Positions 1-7,550 of a DNA stretch of 22,387 bases are shown in pieces. The notes below the pieces were generated by a model. That model was not told the DNA's origin. It made no database searches and saw only the letters and a list, made by a program, of their open reading frames with translations. The DNA comes from DASVWH01 sp036389715. Its GTDB lineage: Bacteria; Acidobacteriota; Blastocatellia; Pyrinomonadales; Pyrinomonadaceae. Location of the stretch: the NCBI GenBank assembly GCA_036389715.1, contig DASVWH010000102.1, forward strand, positions 1 through 22,387. Reading direction: 5' to 3'. Numbering within the stretch: position 1 is the first letter of the stretch; each line of letters opens with the position of its first letter. The position numbers and the translations under genes are program-made.

Positions 1-143
1 ATGATGCGTTGTTCGATTCGGTCTCAGGGCACGATTCGTATCGCAACATCATCAGGCGTTCGTTGAAGCCGCGACTGGTCAGGAAGGTCGCCGCGCGAGT
101 CCTGCGCGGCGTCCGCGGCCAGAGAGCGCGCAGGGCCAGGCAC

Positions 144-584
144 ATGCCGGACATCACGGTGCGCAACATGACGGTGCGCGACATAGACGAGGTCTTGCGG
201 ATAGACGAAAAGATCACGGGCAAGCCGCACGCCGCCTATTATGAATCGAAGGCCGCCGCCTACATCGGGCGCAGCCCCGACTATTGTTTAGTGGCCCAGC
301 ACCGCGACCGCCTGGTCGGCTTCGTGCTCGGCGACGTGCGCGGCTGGGAGTTCGCAGCGGAGCTTTCCGGGTGGCTGGAAATCATCGGCGTCGAGCCTGA
401 ATACCAGGGCCGGGGCGTCAGCCGCGCCCTGATGAACGAGCTCTGCGCGCGCTTTCACAAGGCGGGCGTGACGGTCGTCAATACGATGGTCAACTGGAAC
501 GACGGCGACCTGATAGATTATTTCCGCGCCAACGGCTTCGAGCGCGGCGAGTACGTCAATCTCGTCAAACGCTTTGAAGACTGA
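144..584 (+). CDS. GNAT-family N-acetyltransferase
   Basis: A 146-residue cytoplasmic GNAT protein that should transfer an acetyl group from acetyl-CoA to an amine; the substrate cannot be read from sequence. The acetyl-CoA-binding motif A is clear: strand LEIIGVEPEY, then Q88-G-R90-G-V-S-x-A95 (the Q/R-x-x-G-x-G/A loop). The C-terminal 'YFRANGFERGEYVNLVKRF' is the usual last part of the fold. The N-terminus 'MPDITVRNMTVRDIDEVLRID' is a typical GNAT opening, so I start at the ATG at 144. The frame is open upstream to the window edge (a TTG lies at 9), and the extra 45 residues are Arg-rich and unlike GNAT, so I treat them as non-coding or as another gene's end. The Shine-Dalgarno sequence at 144 is weak (AGG-rich), so the start is less certain than the family. 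Confidence 0.85.
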   Translation: MPDITVRNMTVRDIDEVLRIDEKITGKPHAAYYESKAAAYIGRSPDYCLVAQHRDRLVGFVLGDVRGWEFAAELSGWLEIIGVEPEYQGRGVSRALMNELCARFHKAGVTVVNTMVNWNDGDLIDYFRANGFERGEYVNLVKRFED

Positions 585-694
585 GCCGGGAAGTCGCGGC
601 CGATGCTAGACACACCCGACGCTCGTATGACACAATCGCAGTCAAATCAAAGATCAAAATTGAATGATTAGAAGAGGGGAGCATCCAGACCCAC

Positions 695-1039
695 ATGCAA
701 GAGAACGAGACCGCGCCCGATGCTGTGAGCGCGCCGGAAGAGAGCGGTGGAGAGCAAACGTCGGCGGCCGCAGCAGAACCAACGGCGACCGCAGCACCGG
801 CTGCGAGTGAAACACCGGCCGAACCCGAAGCGCCAGCCGTGACCGAAGAGATTACGTACCACGCCGTCGAAAAGGACGGGCAGGTGACGGCCATCTGGGA
901 GATGCAGGGGCGCAAACACCTGCGCACGATTGACCCGCGCTCGCGCCAGGGGCAGGACATCCTGCGACTCTACACGTCGGACCACCCGGACGAAGCGGCC
1001 GCCCAGCCCGAAGGCGCAGCGGGCGCAAGCGGAACATAA
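695..1039 (+). CDS. Small acidic Ala/Pro/Glu-rich protein of unknown function
   Basis: A 114-residue protein I do not recognise. Residues 1-50 are low-complexity (A, E, P, T, S), probably disordered. Residues about 50-98 look folded, with the core 'ITYHAVEKDGQVTAIWEM' followed by 'QGRKHLRTIDPRSRQGQDIL'. The last 15 residues are again Ala/Gly/Glu-rich. There is no signal peptide or membrane segment, so it is likely cytoplasmic. The purine-rich GAGGGGAG about 12 nt upstream of the ATG could be its ribosome-binding site. It follows the acetyltransferase by 110 bp on the same strand and converges with the dehydrogenase. The folded core speaks for a real gene; the low complexity and lack of a known family keep confidence moderate. 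Confidence 0.6.
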   Translation: MQENETAPDAVSAPEESGGEQTSAAAAEPTATAAPAASETPAEPEAPAVTEEITYHAVEKDGQVTAIWEMQGRKHLRTIDPRSRQGQDILRLYTSDHPDEAAAQPEGAAGASGT

Positions 1040-1061
1040 CGGGAAGCAGGCAGTCAGGCTC

Positions 1062-1125
1062 AAAAAGGGCAAAAGTGAAGGGGAGAGGGCAAAGTGCCTC
1101 TTGTCCTCTTCGCTTTCGCCTTTTT
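1062..1125. terminator. Imperfect long hairpin between convergent genes, likely bidirectional terminator
   Basis: The left arm (1062-1084, A-rich then G-rich) is largely complementary to the right arm (1104-1125), which ends in five Ts. It lies between the stop of the + strand gene at 1039 and the stop of the - strand gene at 1154. The A-run on one side and T-run on the other would serve transcripts arriving from either direction. The pairing has several mismatches. Confidence 0.5.
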
Positions 1126-1153
1126 GCTTTCCGGCCCTCTTCCTGCGCGCGCT

Positions 1154-2173
1154 TTAGTTGACGAGGTTTTGCGGGCGGCCCGCGATAAAGGCTTCGATGT
1201 TGTCAACGAGTTGATCGGCTAGAGCCTGCATCGCTTCCCGGCTGGCCCAGGCGACGTGCGGCGTGAGGATGAAGTTGGGGAGGTCTAAATCGAGCAGGCG
1301 ATTCCCTTCGCGCGGCGGCTCTCCCGTCAGCACATCGAAGCCCGCGCCCGCGATTGCCCCGGAGCGCAGGGCTTCTGCGAGCGCCGCTTCGTCAACCAGT
1401 CCGCCGCGCGCCGTATTAATCAGCAGCGCGTCGCGCCGCATCAGGGCAAACTCCGCACTGCCGATCATCCCGCGCGTCTCTTCATTCAGAGGACAATGCA
1501 GGCTGAGCACCTCGCACGTCCTCAAGGTCTCTTCAAAAGCGGCGCGCCCTTCTCTGGTCTTCCGAGAGCCTTTGTGCTCCGAGATGAGGACGCGCATTCC
1601 GAAGGCGAGCGCGAGTTTTTCCACCGCCTGACCGAGAGCGCCGTAGCCGATGATTCCGAGCGTGCCGCCGTGCAGTTCGCGGATGGTCTGCGTCAGCAGG
1701 CAGAAGCCTGCGGCCCGCTGCCATTCTCCGGCGGCCACCTCTGCGCGGTAGGCGAAGAGGCTGCGGCGCAGGGCCAGCATCAGCATCAGCACGTGTTCGG
1801 GCACGCTGTGGCGCGCATAGTTGCGGACGTTGACGACCGCCAGCGAGCGCCTGCGGCAGTAGTCCAGCCCGATGATGTCCACGCCGGTCGCCGCCACCGC
1901 AATCAGTTTGAGTCCGGGCAACTGCGCCAGCTCGGCCTCGCCGAGCGGCACTTTGTTGGTGACGGCGATGGTCGCATCCCTGAGCCTTGCGACGACTGCG
2001 GAGCGTTGCGTCTCCGCATACTCGCGCCACTCGTGCGCGAAGGCCGGTCTTCTAATCTCCGCCCGCAGGGTGCTGCGGTCTAAGAAAACGATCTTTTCCA
2101 AGGCTTTAATCCAACCGAGCTTTGTGACCGGAATGATAACCCATAACTTGAATTTGTCGCCGAAAGTTCTCAT
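1154..2173 (-). CDS. D-isomer specific 2-hydroxyacid dehydrogenase (NAD-dependent)
   Basis: A 339-residue cytoplasmic oxidoreductase that interconverts a D-2-hydroxy acid and its 2-keto acid with NAD(H). Its closest feel is the glycerate/hydroxypyruvate dehydrogenase branch, but the substrate is not certain. The Rossmann loop is G176-Y-G-A-L-G181. The catalytic triad is R256 (in NTARGGLVDE), E285 (in GFDVLTGEPP) and H306 (in TPHVAWAS). An N-terminal catalytic half (about 26-130) precedes the inserted NAD domain. The ATG at 2173 has a GAGG site just upstream (GAGGCGGAAG). However, the first 25 residues extend beyond the usual family start near 'EKIVFLDRSTL', and a TTG at 2101 could be the true start. 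It is followed by the convergent hairpin at 1062-1125. Confidence 0.9.
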   Translation of the reverse strand: MRTFGDKFKLWVIIPVTKLGWIKALEKIVFLDRSTLRAEIRRPAFAHEWREYAETQRSAVVARLRDATIAVTNKVPLGEAELAQLPGLKLIAVAATGVDIIGLDYCRRRSLAVVNVRNYARHSVPEHVLMLMLALRRSLFAYRAEVAAGEWQRAAGFCLLTQTIRELHGGTLGIIGYGALGQAVEKLALAFGMRVLISEHKGSRKTREGRAAFEETLRTCEVLSLHCPLNEETRGMIGSAEFALMRRDALLINTARGGLVDEAALAEALRSGAIAGAGFDVLTGEPPREGNRLLDLDLPNFILTPHVAWASREAMQALADQLVDNIEAFIAGRPQNLVN

Positions 2174-2237
2174 CTTCCGCCTCGGACGACCTGAACTGAC
2201 AGGATATAAACAGAGAGACCTCCCCTAACACATCAAT

Positions 2238-2284
2238 CGCGCGCTCGAAGACATTTCACCTGCGAGTCTGTTTTCGAGCGCGCG
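2238..2284. terminator. Strong 12-bp perfect hairpin in the intergenic gap
   Basis: CGCGCGCTCGAA (2238-2249) and TTCGAGCGCGCG (2273-2284) are perfectly complementary. A G-U and three further pairs extend the stem inward, leaving a loop of about 15 nt. It sits 45 nt downstream of the stop of the - strand propeller gene and upstream of the dehydrogenase start, which fits termination. No clear U-run follows on the - strand, so termination might need Rho, or the structure may act as a 3' end stabiliser. Confidence 0.45.
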
Positions 2285-2328
2285 CCTCCGGCCGGGGCAC
2301 TCGCTCGCCGTTCTTCAGGCGGGTCGCA

Positions 2329-4401
2329 TCACTTGATGGTCACGAGGGCATCTTCGCGGCTCTTCGCGCCGGACGAAGTGGTGACGACGACGGGAAGCGT
2401 GCCGCTCGCGCCATCGGGGATGCGCACGTTTATCTGGTCGAGGCCGGGAAAGCCGCCCGCCGGGCCTGCGTATTCGACGACGGCCGCCTGCCCGCCGATG
2501 CGTACCGCGACCGGCAGGGAGTTACGCCAGCCCGTCCCGAAGAGCGCGATCACAGTCGGCTGGTTGTCCGTCCTCGCCGCGAACGGCCCGCTCGTATAGC
2601 GCATGCCCGAAACGAGCAGGGCGACGACTTCGCCCGCTCCCGTCTGCGAGTGTGTGAAGAGGCCCGGATTATCGTTGACGACGCTCACGTCCTCCCCGGC
2701 CGTCACCTCACCGTTAAGGGTCACGACGACCGAGCCGACGCCCGTCCCCGCGGCGTCCGGCAAGTAGATGTTGATTCGCCCGTCGTCGAAAGAGAGCACG
2801 GGCACGCGGCGGCCTTCGATGCTTACGCTGACGCCGCTCGATGCCGCGTCGTCCGTGCTCCTCCCGCTCGCGCCGCGCGTCAGTCCCGTCCCGAGGATCG
2901 AGGCCAGTCCGTCACGAGTTCCAGCCCCGCGCAGGCTCGCGCTATTAACCATCGTCAGATGCCTGACCGGGCCGAGCACCGTGTTAACGCCGAAGCAGAG
3001 GCCCGACAGTGCCTGCGACTTCGGAGCGTCCGCTTCCGTGTAGACGGCTCCGTCGCGCAGGATGCCGTTAAGCGCCGGGTCAGGGAAGGCGTCAATCTGC
3101 GGTGAGCCCAGGTTCCCGCCCTCCGCTACCACGTCTGCCGCGCCCGCCGCATTCTCGATCACGTAGACCGTCCCTTCGCGATCAACCGTCAGGCCGTGAA
3201 AGACCAGCCTGTTGTCAATCGAGAGACCTCCTTCGATGCAGACCCGCTCCGTCTCCGCGTACCCATCGTTATCAGTATCGTAGAGCGCGAGCAGAATCGT
3301 GTCGTTGCCGAAAGAGTGTGAGAAGACGACGCCGCGCGAATTGGCCGCGATGTCCAGCGGAGCATCGGTCGAGTACTGGTAAGAATAGTAGGGCTTCGGG
3401 TCCAGCGTGTCCGGGATTCCGTCCGCGTTCGTGTCGCGCACGATGCGCAGCTCATAGGAAGAGAGGTCCGCGATCAGGAGATCGTTGTTCGGGAGCAAAG
3501 TCAGGGCGTTGGCGTTGTTCAGCTCGTTGCCGCCCGCGCGGACGAGCGAACGCGAGAGCGCGAGGTCAAAGCCCCCTGCGTTATCGCCGACGAGCAGCGC
3601 GACGCCCGCCGAGATTTCGTTGTCCGGGTCGTGCGGGTCGTCAAAATTGTAGTAACCGCTCGACGAGGCGATGACGAACTCGCGGCCCGCGCGCGAAGTG
3701 CCCGAGACGACCGAGATGGCCGAAGGCAGGCCGAAGTAGCGTTCCAGATCGTAAGTGCTCGCGGAGTCACGCACGTAGTCGCCATTCGTATCGCGGCCGA
3801 CGACCAACACGCCGACGCGCACGTCGTCTCCGGTCGCCGAAGTGTTGTTGTCGTCAATCGCCGAATAGACCTCATAGCGCGCGCCGGAGCGGCCCACGGC
3901 GATGTCAAAGGAACCGCCGTCGGCGTCGAACGTTCTGCGCTCGTCGGCGACGAGATTGCCGTCGCGGTCAACGTACTGCTCGTCTGTCCCGGCCGCGGAC
4001 GTGAGGCTCAACTGCGAAGTGTGAAGGATGCGGCCAAGCGGTGTGCCCGCGCGGATGCCGGTCGCGGCGGCCGCAGTCTCCGATTGGCTGACGAGGGCCG
4101 GGTCGTTGCGGCGCAGGCGGGCCGGGCGACTGCGCTCCGCGCCGCTCGCATCCGTCTTCGCGCGCGGCCGTGCTCCGAGGAGAGACCTGCTTTCGCGCGC
4201 CGCATTATCCTGGCCGTCCTTTTGGCGTGAGCCGCGCGGGGCCTCGCTGACGCGACTCCTGAGAGCGCGGCCCACGTCCGGCTTGAGCACTCCGGTGGCG
4301 CGGCTGCGCTGCCCGTAGCCGGTCCGGCCGGGCCAGAGCGCCGTCAACATCAGGGCGACCAGGAGCGTGCCGGTCAAGCGGCGTAAACGTGCGTCGTCCA
4401 T
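2329..4401 (-). CDS. Secreted beta-propeller-like protein with C-terminal TIGR03437-like domain
   Basis: A 690-residue exported protein from the ATG at 4401, which has GGGAG about 10 nt upstream. The frame is open to 4515, but that would overlap the upstream gene. A signal peptide (about 1-30) ends in GYG before Q31. Residues 30-140 are Arg/Ala-rich linker. Residues 140-430 hold repeated propeller-like blades carrying Asp-rich calcium-type loops: DRDGNLVAD (145), DTNGDYVRD (204), DTNADGIPD (323), DTDNDGYAE (375). From about 482 a domain opens with 'MVNSASLRG' and 'LASILGTGLTRG' and ends with 'YAGPAGGFPGLDQINVRIPD'. These are the hallmarks I know from the acidobacterial C-terminal family TIGR03437. 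The role is unknown: probably an extracellular or outer-surface binding protein. It follows its small secreted partner by 19 bp, so the two form an operon. Confidence 0.85.
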   Translation of the reverse strand: MDDARLRRLTGTLLVALMLTALWPGRTGYGQRSRATGVLKPDVGRALRSRVSEAPRGSRQKDGQDNAARESRSLLGARPRAKTDASGAERSRPARLRRNDPALVSQSETAAAATGIRAGTPLGRILHTSQLSLTSAAGTDEQYVDRDGNLVADERRTFDADGGSFDIAVGRSGARYEVYSAIDDNNTSATGDDVRVGVLVVGRDTNGDYVRDSASTYDLERYFGLPSAISVVSGTSRAGREFVIASSSGYYNFDDPHDPDNEISAGVALLVGDNAGGFDLALSRSLVRAGGNELNNANALTLLPNNDLLIADLSSYELRIVRDTNADGIPDTLDPKPYYSYQYSTDAPLDIAANSRGVVFSHSFGNDTILLALYDTDNDGYAETERVCIEGGLSIDNRLVFHGLTVDREGTVYVIENAAGAADVVAEGGNLGSPQIDAFPDPALNGILRDGAVYTEADAPKSQALSGLCFGVNTVLGPVRHLTMVNSASLRGAGTRDGLASILGTGLTRGASGRSTDDAASSGVSVSIEGRRVPVLSFDDGRINIYLPDAAGTGVGSVVVTLNGEVTAGEDVSVVNDNPGLFTHSQTGAGEVVALLVSGMRYTSGPFAARTDNQPTVIALFGTGWRNSLPVAVRIGGQAAVVEYAGPAGGFPGLDQINVRIPDGASGTLPVVVTTSSGAKSREDALVTIK

Positions 4402-4420
4402 CTCGAAAAACTCCCGTCCT

Positions 4421-4939
4421 CTACGGCTTGCTGAAGCGCTTGTCGTCGCGCTCCATCTTCTGCCTGAGATTCTTGGCCAGGTGTTCGGCCGTGCTCTTCT
4501 TACCGTTAATCGCATCCACCTTGTAGGAGGCGACAGCGTAAGCCACGACGCTGTTCTTGAGATTGATTACCTGAATGCTGGCCTCTGATTCGGGCAGCCC
4601 GCTGCCGAAGATGATCTTGGCCCACCCTGCTTTCTGGTGCGCCGCGTAGCCGGTGATTTCAAAGTCCGCCTGCGACCTGTCGGCGACGACCAGGAGCGCG
4701 ACCTTCTTCTTCTTGAAGGCCGAGATGAGATAGTTTTCAAATCCCTCGAATCCCTGAATCTCGTTGATGTAGACGCGCGAACCGGCCGGAATGTAGGTCG
4801 GTTCGAGAGCGGCAGCCGCTTCCGCCAGCGTCGTATTGTGCGCGCCGCTGACGACGCGCGCCCGGTCCTGGGCCGCGCCGAGCGCCATCCAGCCCGTCAA
4901 CAGCGACAGACCGAGCGCAATTTGAAATAAGCGTTTCAT
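4421..4939 (-). CDS. Small secreted protein of unknown function, first gene of a two-gene operon
   Basis: A 172-residue protein with a signal peptide (about 1-23, cleaved in GAA before Q24). The mature part has 'GSRVYINEIQGFEGFENYLI', then 'KKKVALLVVADRSQADFEITGY', then 'ASIQVINLKNSVVAYAVASYKV'. It ends in a basic helix, 'TAEHLAKNLRQKMERDDKRF'. The alternating strand and helix pattern, with a '...DFEITG...' strand, resembles periplasmic CsgG/TolB-N-like alpha/beta domains, but I cannot name a family. The ribosome-binding site is excellent (GGAGG 4 nt before the ATG). The next gene starts 19 bp after its stop, so translation is probably linked. Three degenerate repeats lie just upstream. Confidence 0.75.
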   Translation of the reverse strand: MKRLFQIALGLSLLTGWMALGAAQDRARVVSGAHNTTLAEAAAALEPTYIPAGSRVYINEIQGFEGFENYLISAFKKKKVALLVVADRSQADFEITGYAAHQKAGWAKIIFGSGLPESEASIQVINLKNSVVAYAVASYKVDAINGKKSTAEHLAKNLRQKMERDDKRFSKP

Positions 4940-4969
4940 GTTTCCTCCGGTTTCAATTAAGGCTCAAGA

Positions 4970-5035
4970 GCCGTGCTTCGAGTAAAGAAGGCCGTGCTTC
5001 AAGTGAAAAAGATAAACCGTGCCTGACGTAGAAAG
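4970..5035. repeat. Three degenerate ~21-bp direct repeats
   Basis: The copies start at 4970, 4991 and 5016, each beginning (G/A)CCGTGC(T/C)T and ending in an A-rich tail (AGTAAAGAAG, AGTGAAAAAG, CGTAGAAAG). They lie in the 108-bp gap between the FecR-protein stop and the start of the small secreted protein, 30 bp upstream of the latter. They could be protein-binding sites or a decayed duplication. Confidence 0.5.
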
Positions 5036-5047
5036 CCCGGCCTCTCG

Positions 5048-7222
5048 TCAAGGCTCGCCGCGTCTTGCAGGACGAGCCGGGGAATCTTCGTCGCGCGAGC
5101 GCGGCGGAGGCGGCGCGGGCTGCTCACGCTGCGGCGGCGGCTGCTCACGCTGCGGGGGAGGCTCGGGCCTGGGCTCCGGGCGCGATTCGGGGGGAGGCTC
5201 AGGCCGCGGCTCCGGTCTCGGCTCGGGACGTGGTTCCGGCCTGGGTTCGGGCCGTGGCTCGGGGCGGGGCTCTTCGCGCCGCTCCGGTCTGGGTTCCGGC
5301 CTCGGCTCAGGACGCGGTTCCGGGCGGGGCTCGGGTCGCGGCTCAAACCTCGGCTCGGGTTGCGGCGAAGCTGGCTCTTCGCGCCGTGTTTCCGGGCGCG
5401 GGCGCACGACGGGCGCGGCGTCGGGTCTACGCATGCGCGGCGCGGGCGAGCCTTCCGCGCCGGGCGAAGACGGACGCTCTTCGCCGCCATTAACCCGCGC
5501 AGGTCTGGCCGGACGAATAACCGCCGGTGTGCCCGCATCCACATCGCTCCCTTGAGGGCCTCGCTCGTCCGGTTGACGCTCAGCTGGACGCACGCGCGGC
5601 GGGCGCGCTATCGCCCCCGTATCTGCGCCGCCCAAACCCCTCCGGCCCGCATTATCGCCGCCGCTCCCGCCGTTGACGGGGCCGCCTGCGCCGCTTGTGT
5701 CCGTGCCCGCTGACGGACGCGGCATGCGACCATTGTAGAGACGCGTCCGGCGCAACTCTTCGTCGAGCGGAACGCCGGGCGTGCGCGTCGCCGCTCCCGT
5801 CGGGCGCTCCTGAATGAGCGGTGTGCCGCCGTCGGTTGAAGGAGGACGTGCGGAGGGGCCGCGGGGCGTGCGCCTGCCAAGCGCCGCGCCGCCGGTTCCG
5901 TCGCCGCTGGTCGGAGCTATCGGCAGACGCCCGCGCACGGGTTCCGCCGCGACTGCGCGCCGCGCCAGTTCCGCTGCGGCAGGCTCTGCCGAGCGCGCCG
6001 CCTGTCGCCCGAACTCGCGCGCGGGCAGAGTCGTGACCGCACGCAGGAAGGCCGGATTGGTGCGCTCTAATCCAGCCAGCTCGTTTCGCCGCAAGGGATG
6101 CAGGCGCTGGCGATAGTTGCGGCTGCGCGGGTCATGCTGGCCGTAGGTCAGCGGATACCAGGCGACGTGCTCGCCGTAAGAGGTCGGGATGTAAGTGAAG
6201 ACGACCAGGGCGGGACGCCACCAGCTGCGGCGATAATTGTAGCCGTACCCGCGCGGAGCCCAGCACCAGCCGTTGTTGTAATAGACCCAGCGCCCGTAGT
6301 GATACGGAGCCCATCCCCAGGGCTCATCGCCCACCCAGGTCCAGCCGTAGGGCGGACACCAGACCCAGTGCCCGTAGCGATACGGAGCCCAGTCGTGATA
6401 GTTGTTGATGACGGTCACGCGCGGACGCCAGACCCAGCCGTAGTCTCCCGCGTAAACCCAGTCGCCGTAAGCGTCCAGCTCTTCAGCGCCCCAGACCTCG
6501 TTATCGTAGTAACGGTCGCGCTGCTCATAGCGCAGGCGCGACGCCAGGTATCTTTCGCGCTCCGTTACCCAATCGTCCCACCCGTCGGACGACGAAGCGT
6601 AGCCGAGCGTCCAATCGCCCGCGTCCGTCCCGTCGTAGACGAGTTCGGCGCTGCGTCCCTCACGCAAAGTGAAGCCGGACGTGTCGGAGTAGATGCGTGC
6701 GCGCCCGCCTTCGCGCGCAGACAGCCGCACGCGCCCGCTCGGCTCGACATCCAGCCGGTAAAGGCCCGTCTTCTCTGCGGCGAGCGTCGTTCGCGGCGCG
6801 TCAATCTCAAAGTATTCCCTGTCGTGATCGAAGCGTGCCAGCCTGATGCTCGCCGTCCCTTCGGAGAGACTGAGCGCGACACCCTCATAGCGCAGGCTGA
6901 TGATGCGCAGCATCGAGTCCGGGCCGACGCGAACGAAGTTGCGGGCGTCAATCTGTATCTCAATGCGTGCGTCCGAGCCCGTCGTCGCCAGCGCGTCGCC
7001 CTCTACGAGCGGCAGGTTGATCCGCGCCCTCTCCCATTTCTGGCTGCCGTTGCGCTTGAGCTGCACGTCGCCGCGAATCAAGGTGACGCGCGCCACACGT
7101 GCCGTCTCGTCGTATTCGTCGGCGGTCGCGTCGTCGTCGGCCCGCACGGTGACCGTCAGGGTGATGAGCAGTGTCAACAGCAGCAGGAGAGAGATAGAGA
7201 TAGTAGGCCGCGTAGAACGCAT
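5048..7222 (-). CDS. FecR-domain protein with W/Y-rich (DUF6600-like) region and EPRP-repeat tail
   Basis: A 724-residue exported protein. The signal peptide or anchor is about 1-28 (leucine-rich core, then VRA). Residues 40-190 form a FecR-type domain ('VTLIRGDVQLKRNG', 'GDALATTGSDARIEIQI', 'FEIDAPRTTLAAEKTGLYRLDV'). Residues 235-335 are a Trp/Tyr/Gly repeat region (YGDWVYAGDYGWVWRP, YGHWVWCPPYGWTW, YGRWVYYNNGWCWAP) like those in DUF6600 proteins. From about 380 the chain is Arg/Pro-rich and disordered, and residues 622-690 are nearly pure EPRP repeats. Family knowledge: such proteins are common in Acidobacteria and are thought to be periplasmic or surface proteins; the exact role is unknown. 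No FecI sigma or FecA gene lies beside it, so it is not a classical FecR regulator here. The start has AAGGAG at 7231-7236 with an 8-nt spacer. Confidence 0.85.
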   Translation of the reverse strand: MRSTRPTISISLLLLLTLLITLTVTVRADDDATADEYDETARVARVTLIRGDVQLKRNGSQKWERARINLPLVEGDALATTGSDARIEIQIDARNFVRVGPDSMLRIISLRYEGVALSLSEGTASIRLARFDHDREYFEIDAPRTTLAAEKTGLYRLDVEPSGRVRLSAREGGRARIYSDTSGFTLREGRSAELVYDGTDAGDWTLGYASSSDGWDDWVTERERYLASRLRYEQRDRYYDNEVWGAEELDAYGDWVYAGDYGWVWRPRVTVINNYHDWAPYRYGHWVWCPPYGWTWVGDEPWGWAPYHYGRWVYYNNGWCWAPRGYGYNYRRSWWRPALVVFTYIPTSYGEHVAWYPLTYGQHDPRSRNYRQRLHPLRRNELAGLERTNPAFLRAVTTLPAREFGRQAARSAEPAAAELARRAVAAEPVRGRLPIAPTSGDGTGGAALGRRTPRGPSARPPSTDGGTPLIQERPTGAATRTPGVPLDEELRRTRLYNGRMPRPSAGTDTSGAGGPVNGGSGGDNAGRRGLGGADTGAIARPPRVRPAERQPDERGPQGSDVDAGTPAVIRPARPARVNGGEERPSSPGAEGSPAPRMRRPDAAPVVRPRPETRREEPASPQPEPRFEPRPEPRPEPRPEPRPEPRPERREEPRPEPRPEPRPEPRPEPRPEPRPEPPPESRPEPRPEPPPQREQPPPQREQPAPPPPRSRDEDSPARPARRGEP
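5155..5365. repeat. Coding minisatellite (12-bp unit, EPRP repeats)
   Basis: Degenerate tandem units of 12 bp, two GGYTCSGG-like half units each on the + strand, encode about 17 EPRP-type tetrapeptides on the - strand. The same DNA leaves a Gly/Ser/Arg frame open on the + strand, which is an artefact of the repeat. The tract is likely length-variable between strains. Confidence 0.85.
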
Positions 7223-7550
7223 GGCGCATGCTCCTTAATCTGTGAAAGGTCTAGAAGTGGGCCGCTCGCTTCGACACACGCGCACAAGACAACGCTCAGA
7301 GAGAGCATGCGCGCTTCCGAGAGAAAAGCTGTGCGAGGGCTTTAGTCTGGTATTTGAGCCGGTGAGCAAAGCGCGTGCCTGCCGCCGGGCGCAGGCACGC
7401 CTGAGCTGGTTTTATTGCAAATTTCTTGTAATTGCGGCCGGGCGAGGCGGCCTTCTATCCGAGATGGTGCAGGCCACGGCACTATATCGTGTGTAAATCG
7501 AGAGGAGGGTGAGGAGAGTTTTGGGAAGAGTTTTCGTCGGCTGCAATTTT
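7223..7550. other. 328-bp intergenic region upstream of the FecR-domain gene
   Basis: No convincing gene is seen here. It contains the AAGGAG Shine-Dalgarno site of the FecR-domain gene (7231-7236) and a perfect 10-bp hairpin (7373-7400). The promoter of the FecR-domain gene must lie here or upstream, but I find no strong -35/-10 pair. Short ORFs in this region have no signal peptide, motif or ribosome-binding site. Confidence 0.6.
7373..7400. terminator. Perfect 10-bp GC-rich hairpin
   Basis: GCGTGCCTGC (7373-7382) pairs perfectly with GCAGGCACGC (7391-7400) around an 8-nt loop. It lies about 150 bp downstream of the stop of the small secreted protein on the - strand. A short T-tract follows only on the + strand (7410-7413). 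It could terminate the - strand transcript or act in the leader of the FecR-domain mRNA. Confidence 0.45.

Noticed and set aside
9..143. N-terminal extension of the acetyltransferase from a TTG at 9
   Set aside because: The 45 extra residues are Arg-rich and do not fit the family, and a standard GNAT start occurs at 144.
4402..4515. N-terminal extension of the propeller protein
   Set aside because: It would overlap the upstream gene. The ATG at 4401 has a ribosome-binding site and begins a proper signal peptide.
5019..5555. Gly/Ser/Arg-repeat reading frame on the + strand
   Set aside because: It is the antisense image of the EPRP repeat of the FecR-domain gene and has no start signal or known fold.
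6098..7345. A 415-codon open frame on the + strand
   Set aside because: It lies antisense to the FecR-domain gene, whose domains are clear. Long open antisense frames are common in GC-rich DNA.
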